DNA of 64,000 nt, from positions 6,275,299 to 6,339,298 of the forward strand of contig CM037597.1 in the NCBI GenBank assembly GCA_021018995.1, in the 5' to 3' direction. Made by a program: the position numbers and the translations under genes. Shown here one piece after another: positions 57,990 to 64,000 of this stretch. Within the stretch, counting starts at the first letter, position 1. Each line of letters opens with the position of its first letter. Source of the DNA: Chloranthus sessilifolius (Eukaryota > Streptophyta > Magnoliopsida > Chloranthales > Chloranthaceae). Under the pieces are notes generated by a model. That model ran no database searches. It saw only the letters and a list, made by a program, of their open reading frames with translations, and had not been told where the DNA came from.

Positions 57990-58575
57990 ACATAACCTAA
58001 CCCACCATGGCTTGAACCACCCGAGTTGGGTTTAACCCGACTCAAGGCCTGAACCATCTCAAACTAACCTTATCATGGCTGAACTATTTGTGTTGAGATG
58101 AGCCCTAGGTCCGCATCTTTTCAATAATATCCCACCTTTGGCTCAAACCAAACTATTTCCAACTTCTCAATGGTCTGAACCATCCATGTTGGGTCACACC
58201 TTGTTTCGAACTAAATCAATCCTAACTTTTGGATGGTATGAATCATTCATACCATGCCATACCCTTGGTTCGGATTAAACAAATCCTAACTTCTCGATGG
58301 TCTGAGCCATCCATGTCGGGTCACACCCCTGGTTCGAAATATGCTAACCTAATTTCTTAATAGTCTGAAGTCTGAACCCTCCATGTCAGGTCACACTCTT
58401 GATTTTAACCAAACAAACTTTAACTACTCAATAGTTTGAACCCTCCATGTCGGGTCACACTGGTTTGAACCAAACTAACTTTAACTTCTCAATGGTCTGA
58501 ACCATCTATGTTTAGTCCTACCCTTGGTTGGAACCAAACTAGCCTTAACTCAAACCATGTTAATCATGACTATTA
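57990..58575. repeat. Degenerate minisatellite, ~62-66-bp unit
   Basis: About eight units with the core ctcaatggtctgaaccatcc, then atgtcgggtcacac and ttggttcgaaccaaac; clear unit starts at about 58168, 58232, 58295, 58359, 58427 and 58488. Confidence 0.85.
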
Positions 58576-59105
58576 CATATGAGCCAAGGTCCTACCTAAT
58601 GCTAACTCTAACTCTAAGAGGTCACAATTAGATGAGCTAAGACTAACCCTAACGCTATTTGGGTCCTTTCAAACTTGATAAGGTCATGAGCTAAGGCGAA
58701 CGTTTACTGATGAGAAAAAAGTGCAACCCTCAATACTTTGAATTCAGGTGATGAAAATTCACTTAGATTATAAATTTAGCGTGTCAAAACACCACTCAAT
58801 CCTGAATCTTATAGTACTAACGATGATGCAGTCTTTTATGCACGATCACCATGGTATCCACCAAGTTGTAAGTCTGCCCCAAAATTAATCTAATATTATC
58901 GACCAAATTTGCCCCTTTCTCTACAGTACTACTGTCTGTAAATCTGAAGGGATTCAACCCTTTAATAATTGAGTAAAGGGGTAAATAAATAACATTCCCT
59001 ATTAATATCAACAATAATTTTTCAGATATGAAAAACATTAGAAGGTAATAACTGAACAACAACAATTATCAAGTAAATAAACCAATTGGACATGTAGGGA
59101 TGCAT
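58576..59105 (-). other. Downstream flank of the zinc-finger gene
   Basis: The minus strand has short open stretches (KGANLVDNIRLILGQTYNLV at about 58850-58920) but no splice arrangement I can defend. Possibly 3' UTR or a further exon. Confidence 0.3.
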
Positions 59106-59109
59106 AAAT

Positions 59110-59878
59110 CTACCTACGTACCTTACGGGCTTGGCCTTGGCTTCTTTTGAGTTTGAGGAGTCTGCGGCGGCAAAAAAGCTTAATTTTTGTTAGACAAAGG
59201 AGTGTTGACACCTCCTTCCCGTGGACCAGTTGATGTAAACAGAAATAACAGCATGACGGATCCATTCCATTCTCCAACACCTCCACCTCCGTAGACGACT
59301 CCGTATCCGTCGTCTCCGTCGACGTCTCCGTTGACGACGCCTCCATCGCCAGCGCCAGCGCCACCGCCTGCGCCGCCTCCGCAACCCTCAACTCAACACC
59401 CAATCCCTCTTCAAAAGTAAAGTTCAGAATCCCCACAGATAAATCCTCATAACATTCATTATCATCATCTCCCCCCCCCCCCAACCCACTCGCACCACGC
59501 AGAATCGGCATGCTCCAATTTGTTTAGCCGGGCCCTAATCTGGCCGAATCCTACACGGATAACTTTTAAATCGGTCATCTGATTCCTTATCAGGACATCA
59601 GTGACCGTCAATTTTTCCGTCGGGAAATCCGACAACAAGAACCCATCCCGGAAAGGCCAGGCATTCTGATTCAATAGAAGACCTCTCATTTCGGACTGAT
59701 ATCGGCTACAATGAATTTGGGACATAAGATGACTCAACAATCTTCTAGTATCATAAACCGTTTCGCTACATAGAATACATTGGTATTCTTCTCCCATTCT
59801 CCGAATAAAGGTTGATCCCTTTTTTATCATCGCGCTTATGACCTCCGTTTCCGTTAGATTTTCAAACATCTGATCCAT
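59110..59878 (-). CDS. U1-type C2H2 zinc-finger protein, frame broken at a C12 run
   Basis: From ATG 59878, 255 codons if one base is removed from the homopolymer at 59471-59482. Residues 1-33 are helical and charged (MDQMFENLTETEVISAMIKK). A C-x2-C-x12-H-x5-H finger follows (Cys34, Cys37, His50, His56), the spacing of U1-type fingers that bind RNA or structured nucleic acid. Later come an acidic DDDNECYEDL block, an Ala-rich segment, a Ser/Thr/Glu stretch (ASSTETSTETTDTESSTEV) and a basic tail (RRRLLKLKRSQGQARKVRR), suggesting a nuclear protein. As given, the first frame ends GGGGR-stop and the second could start at 59511. An 11-G run would restore one frame, so a sequencing or assembly length error is likely. 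The gene may also have a donor at aag|gtacgt near 59118, so the true C-terminus is uncertain. Specific function unknown. Confidence 0.65.
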
Positions 59879-59887
59879 CTCTGTTAT

Positions 59888-60041
59888 CTATTTCTAATCG
59901 CTTGTTTACAGTTCCTATACAAACCAGAGGCGTAGCTAAGTCGACGAGACCAAAACCCTAAACCCTATTTCTAATCGCTTGTTTACAGTTGCTATACAAA
60001 CCAGAGGCGTAGCTAAGTCGAAGAGACCTAAACCCTAAACC
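59888..60041 (-). promoter_or_regulatory. Duplicated telo-box leader of the zinc-finger gene
   Basis: Two direct 77-bp copies (59888-59964 and 59965-60041), each with ctatttctaatcgcttgttt and ending in aaaccctaaaccct telo-box motifs (59953-59966 and about 60031-60043). Being just upstream of the ATG, they form the 5' leader or core promoter. Telo boxes are common near the start of plant genes for growth and translation. Confidence 0.7.
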
Positions 60042-60195
60042 CTATGCCCTTATACCAAACCCTTAACAGTCCCTGTATTTCCCTAATATTACATGCAGGC
60101 CCCCGGTTTATAATCCTTACTATTTATTTATTCACTACTATATAAAAGTGAAAATAGTTTATGTCACATTTAAATAATGCCTAAAATGCCCCTCA

Positions 60196-60198
<3 letters not shown>

Positions 60199-60250
<52 letters not shown>
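60199..60250. repeat. (TA)n microsatellite
   Basis: About 52 bp of TA. Confidence 0.95.
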
Positions 60251-60252
<2 letters not shown>

Positions 60253-60537
60253 TACTCTTAATAAATCTTTGATCTCCGGATTCAACGTTATGAGATGAGT
60301 TTGGTAGTAGGCGAATGGGTCAGCCCATATACATTTGACCTGTTGGGTCAGCTTGGACATTATCGCATTATTATCGCTACAATATAAATTTTAAATATGA
60401 TAATAAGTTTAAATTAATTTATAAGAGCATAGAGTTATGAATATGATTATGGGAAAGATTTTTGAATTCTCAAATTTGATAATAAATTTTGAATAAGAAT
60501 ATGAATATAATATCCATTAAAAATGCTTGTTTGTAAC
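60251..60537. other. Intergenic, nothing recognised
   Basis: AT-rich, no feature. Confidence 0.4.
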
Positions 60538-60932
60538 TTAGGGATGCAAGTTCGGGTATCCGAACTAAATCTAAACTGAAATTTTCAGTTTTCGATTCCA
60601 TTCAACCTGAAACAAAAGTGAAATGGATTACTTTGTTTCGGTTCATTTTTTGTTAGTTTCTTTAAATTGAAATCGAAATGAAACCTGGAACTTTTAATTA
60701 TTTTTTTTCAGTTCAGTTTTGGTTTGGTTTGAGTTTTTTTATTATTTTTGTGTATTTTTTAAACTTTTTTCGATTTTTATTTTTATTTTCCAAGTTTTTT
60801 GGGGGGTTTTATCATCCTACCTAATCAGTTTTCGATTTTTGCCACCAAAAACCGAAATTAAACCATTTGGGTCGGTTCAATTCTCTCGGTTTTGGGTTAG
60901 GTTCGGGTTTTGGTCAAAACTTGCATCCCTAA
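60538..60932. mobile_element. hAT-like MITE with AGGGATGCAAGTT ends
   Basis: About 395 bp, ttagggatgcaagttcggg ... aaaacttgcatccctaa, inverse ends. The interior is made of ttcggttcattt / aaccgaaatt-type words. A duplication of the target is not obvious. Confidence 0.65.
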
Positions 60933-61043
60933 TGTAGCCCATGCATAATTGGAATGGAAAATTAATTTTTGAAGATCAAAAGGATTTGACACCCAAGATT
61001 TCAATTTTTTTTTTGAATGAACGGATTCAACAATTAAACTTCC

Positions 61044-61551
61044 TTACTCTACTTTATTTGTGATGACATAAAATGGGTTTGATCCAGCGGCCACAAGAAC
61101 CAAATGGGGTCCTTCAGATTTCGCAAACGTGTGATCTCCTGAACAAATCGATAAACAGTATATTAGTAGTAAACATAAAAAAGAGTATCATCACACATAA
61201 AGACCATTTTCTAATAAGAAAGGAAAAAATAATTAACCACAAATACAATTATTAAATCACTTACCACTCTCTAAACAAATCTCCGAATCATTATTTTCAT
61301 TCCCCTGAACAACAGTTCTGACGGTCTCCTAAGAAGAACAGTATATCAGTAGTAAACATAAAAAAGAGGGTCATCACACATGAAGACCATATTCTAATAC
61401 GTAAAGAAAAAACAATTAACCACAAATACAATTATTAAATCACTTACCACTCTCCAAACAAATCTCCAAATCATTATTTTCATACCCTTGAACAACAGCT
61501 CTGAAAGTCTCCTAAGAAGAGGTAGGAATATAATATTCATAGCAAATTGGA
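61044..61551 (-). pseudogene. Raffinose synthase (galactinol-sucrose galactosyltransferase) gene fragment
   Basis: On the minus strand, 61551-61512 encodes NIIFLPLL. 61511-61448 (64 nt) reads ETFRAVVQGYENNDLEICLE and ends in phase 1 at a gtaagt donor. 61265-61328 is a second copy of this block reading ETVRTVVQGNENNDSEICLE. 61138-61044, after a ttcag acceptor, completes the codon to GDHTFAKSEGPHLVLVAAGS followed by NPFYVIT and a stop. This is the order [39 protein letters not shown] of the raffinose synthase family, which transfers galactose from galactinol to sucrose in the cytosol. Only about 70 of some 750-800 residues are present. The join FLPLL/ETFRA has lost the GD frame, and the duplicated 64-nt block cannot be spliced twice without a shift. 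A displaced, dead fragment. Confidence 0.7.
61157..61522. repeat. 183-bp tandem duplication
   Basis: acagtatat(t/c)agtagtaaac begins both copies (61157 and 61338); ttaccactct is at 61261 and 61444. The unit contains one intron segment plus the 64-bp coding block. Confidence 0.85.
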
Positions 61552-61559
61552 CTGATAAA

Positions 61560-62320
61560 CAAAAAATAACACATAAGCAGGTGTACCAAACCAAATGGAC
61601 TGATAAACTCAACGATGGCATATTAATCTATCTCCAATTACTTCTACTATTCAAGCCCCCTACAACGTCATTGCTCTAACTATTTCAAAACAAAGTCTAG
61701 CCCAACTTAGCATTCTTCAAGATTATATAAACAATAAAAATATACCCATCTGTAAAGAGACATAACTAATTATGAAAAAATTTAAAATACTAAAATCTTC
61801 AAAAAACAAAGTAAGAACATATGCAAACAAAGTAGATACCAGAAGTCATCATACATTTAGAAACTTGCAGAAGAGACCTTTCCAAGTGTTTGAAAAGGAC
61901 CAAGTCAAAAATAAGAAAACAAAACCACAACGAAGTTGGACAAAAATATGAATCAATAAAGAATGATAAATTATTCAACGCTTTACAATAAAACCAATCG
62001 TCGGTAATCTATATCTAGTAAATGAAGATAATTGTGGACTGACATATTATATTGAAACAAATACACCCACGAATTCTGAAAGTTCAAAGTCAGTCAGCCA
62101 GTGCTAAACATGAAACCTATTTACTCTCTTCATTGTCTTTGATTTTAACTTTCAAAAAAAAAAAGTTGTCTTTGATATTTATGAAACAGTAATATACATT
62201 TGAGTACCTTTATTTCCACCCATAGAAATGGAATGAAACCTAGCAAACCATTTTTATATCGAATTCCATTTTTATATCGAATTTCAAACCATTTTTATAT
62301 CGAATTTCATTCCATTTTAA
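61560..62320. other. Intergenic, nothing recognised
   Basis: No further raffinose synthase exon found. 62250-62315 has three near copies of ccatttttatatcgaatt. Confidence 0.4.
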
Positions 62321-62322
62321 TA

Positions 62323-62412
62323 CATTTTGTACGAGCCCCTCTCATGATTTTTGATGGATCTTTGGTTAAAAAAGGATTGTGAAGTAAGTTACAAGAGGGA
62401 CTCGTACAAAAA
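62323..62412. repeat. Short hairpin, 19-bp arms
   Basis: ttttgtacgagcccctct at about 62324 and agagggactcgtacaaaa at about 62394 are inverse with one mismatch, with a loop of about 50 bp. This may be the terminus of a repeat upstream of the transposase. Confidence 0.6.
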
Positions 62413-62601
62413 TAGCATTGTCTCGTAGATTATGTGTATAAGCTCGTTCGTTCATTTCAATAGTGATTATGTTTTGAACATTATGTTATTATGTTTATTC
62501 AAGTGGACAATATTCAAGCACAGAATACGGACCTTATGCTCCTTTTGACCACAAATGAGCTCTTTAGCACCCGCGATGAAATGATAGAGGGCAGATATTA
62601 A

Positions 62602-64000
62602 AGCGACTGTAATAACACAGAGTCTGAGAGGGATATAAGGATTTCAAGAGAGGTTGGGGTGAAGTTGGCTTGCGAGAGAGCAAGCAACTTTCGTAATCGT
62701 AGAAAGGGACAGTCCAAGACTCCAGCAACAAGACAAATATTTATGAAAAAGTCAGGTTGCCCGTTCTCATTACGAGGAACGGAAATTAAACAAGAAGGGA
62801 AGTCTGTATGGAAGTTGGAGGTACTTTGCAGAGTTCACAATCATCCCCCGGGGCAATTTGGGGAAGGTCATTCGTATGCAGGACGGTTGAAAGAAAACAA
62901 GAGAGAGGTTTTGAAAGAGATGTCAGCTATTGGGGTGAAGCCTAGTCACGTATTGCATAGCATTAGAAAGAAGGATCCGAAAAATTGTACGATCATTCAA
63001 GCCATCTACAATGCGAGGCATGCGATGCGATTGACTGAGAGAGAAGGGAGGACTCACCTCCAACAGTTGATGTTTAAGTTTCAAGAAACTAAATACGTAT
63101 GTTTTCATTGTAAAGATCCTAAAACAGATGAATTGACCGACATCTTCTTCGCTCATCCGGATTCGATAGAGCTAGCGAACATCTTCCCTCAGGTGTTTAT
63201 TTTGGATTGCACATACAAGATGAATAAATACGAATTCCTGGTATTGAGCATCATCGGAGTGACCTCCACACAAAAAAGTTTTTACGTTAGCTTCGCGTTC
63301 ATGTCATCCGAGAAAGAGAACGCTTATGTGTGGGCATTGTAATCATTCAAATCACTTTTCAAGGGAGGCGAGCTTCCGTCTCTATTCGTCACCGATTGAG
63401 AGCAAGCACTCATGAACGCGATCGAAGTGGTTTTCCTAGAAGCCGAACACATTTTATGTGTATGGCACATAAATATGGGTGTGCTAAAGAACTGTAGAAA
63501 AGCGTTTGATACTACAAAAGAATGGGATGCCTTCTACCATATGTGGAATCGTGTGATATACAGTTTATCGGTAGAAGAATACGAAGCCGCGGTAGGTACT
63601 TTGGTTCATAGGTACGCGGATCATCAAAGTATCCTCCACTATTTGCATGCCACTTGGATAGAATCGTACAAAGAAAAGTTCGTGTTAGCATGGACAAATG
63701 AATATATGCATTTCGGTAACACAACTTCAAGCCGAGAGGAGAGCGCACATGCTCAGATCAAGCGCGAGTTGAGATCTTCGATCGTTGACCTTTTGCAATC
63801 TTAGGAGAAAATTGATGGCATCGTTGAGCTGCAACTTATACACATACGAGCGTCATTTGAGGAAAGTAAATTGAAGAGGGGGCATCATTATTCCTCCAAT
63901 TTCTACGAGCTCATAGTCAGTCACGTGTCAAGAGTCGCGCTGGAAACTATTGAAGTAAATAGAGTTGTAGTTGAGGCGCAGCCTGTTATTGAATCTCAGT
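62602..64000 (+). pseudogene. FAR1-type MULE transposase, three stops, cut by the window end
   Basis: One frame runs from after a stop at 62599 to the window end. It has a FAR1-like zinc segment (GCPFSLRG ... WKLEVLCRVHNHPPGQ), GHSYAGRLKENKREV, then the MULE core FAHPDSIELANIFPQVF and ILDCTYKMNKYEFLVLSIIG, VTSTQKSFYVSFAFM, SLFVTD, MNAIEVVFLEAEHILCVWHI and SREESAHAQIKREL. The three catalytic acids are visible: Asp at 63205, Asp at 63394, Glu at 63739. Stops at 63340 (TAA), 63397 (TGA, directly after the second Asp where RE is usual) and 63802 (TAG) break it; there is no frameshift. MULE transposases cut and paste DNA and leave 9-10-bp duplications; FAR1/FHY3 are domesticated relatives. The stop after LLQS is followed by more in-frame sequence (EKIDGIVELQLIHIRAS). 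Confidence 0.88.

Noticed and set aside
58817..59065. Possible additional exon of the zinc-finger gene on the minus strand
   Set aside because: A donor-like gtacgt exists near 59118, but no acceptor and frame combination could be defended.
59190..59384. Arg/Trp-rich frame on the minus strand
   Set aside because: It is an out-of-frame reading of the Ser/Thr/Glu-coding repeat of the zinc-finger gene.
1..64000. CRISPR array, bacterial operon or phage features
   Set aside because: The repeats have no uniform spacers, the genes are spliced, and the content is that of a plant nuclear genome.

Overview
The window is nuclear DNA of a flowering plant. The evidence is spliced genes with GT-AG introns, a thaumatin-like (PR-5) gene, an RRM gene of the EDM3/AIPP1 type, a PPR-gene remnant, a FAR1-type MULE transposase, Ty1-copia and L1-type LINE debris, CACTA and PIF/Harbinger elements, telo-box leaders and long (TA)n tracts. 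The sequence is AT-rich, gene-poor and heavily layered with transposons. I cannot place it below angiosperm level.

Layout. 0-5 kb: small MITEs, a ~750-bp palindromic foldback element and nested blocks of short palindromic words (ATCGG, CGAAATTTCG). 7.6-8.6 kb: broken PPR gene, minus strand. 9-23 kb: almost only MITEs and unrecognised DNA, including two abutting Tourist-like elements with a CACTA MITE inside one of them. 24-31 kb: two decayed Ty1-copia remnants and one or two L1-type LINE remnants, all cut by later insertions. 31.3-33.8 kb: a two-exon RRM gene with intact coding sequence. 36.3-38.8 kb: an intact two-exon thaumatin-like gene with a repeat-filled 1.7-kb intron. 39-50 kb: MITEs, a candidate solo LTR and minus- and plus-strand LINE fragments. 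52.0-52.3 kb: two exons of a RING-like zinc-binding protein. 52.8-54.1 kb: a PIF/Harbinger-type element with TTA duplications that carries the 5' end of a bHLH gene. 54.7-57.7 kb: repeated copies of one hairpin MITE family. 59.1-59.9 kb: a U1-type zinc-finger gene, minus strand, with a frame break at a 12-base C run. 61.0-61.6 kb: raffinose-synthase gene fragment with a duplicated 64-bp exon block. 62.6-64.0 kb: FAR1/MULE transposase with three in-frame stops, running off the window.

The most interesting signal is a group of at least ten short foldback elements (families A, B, C and relatives, ~160-360 bp, with longer members). Their ends read like ATGGATCAAAAT or CAAGGTATCAAA, their bodies are built from short self-complementary words, and most are flanked by 8-10-bp target duplications, two of them exact 9-mers. 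They look like Mutator-type MITEs and sit in introns, LINEs, copia remnants and each other. The genes do not form a pathway; each is a separate locus or relic in transposon-rich DNA. All protein assignments come from reading motifs by eye; no database search was possible.
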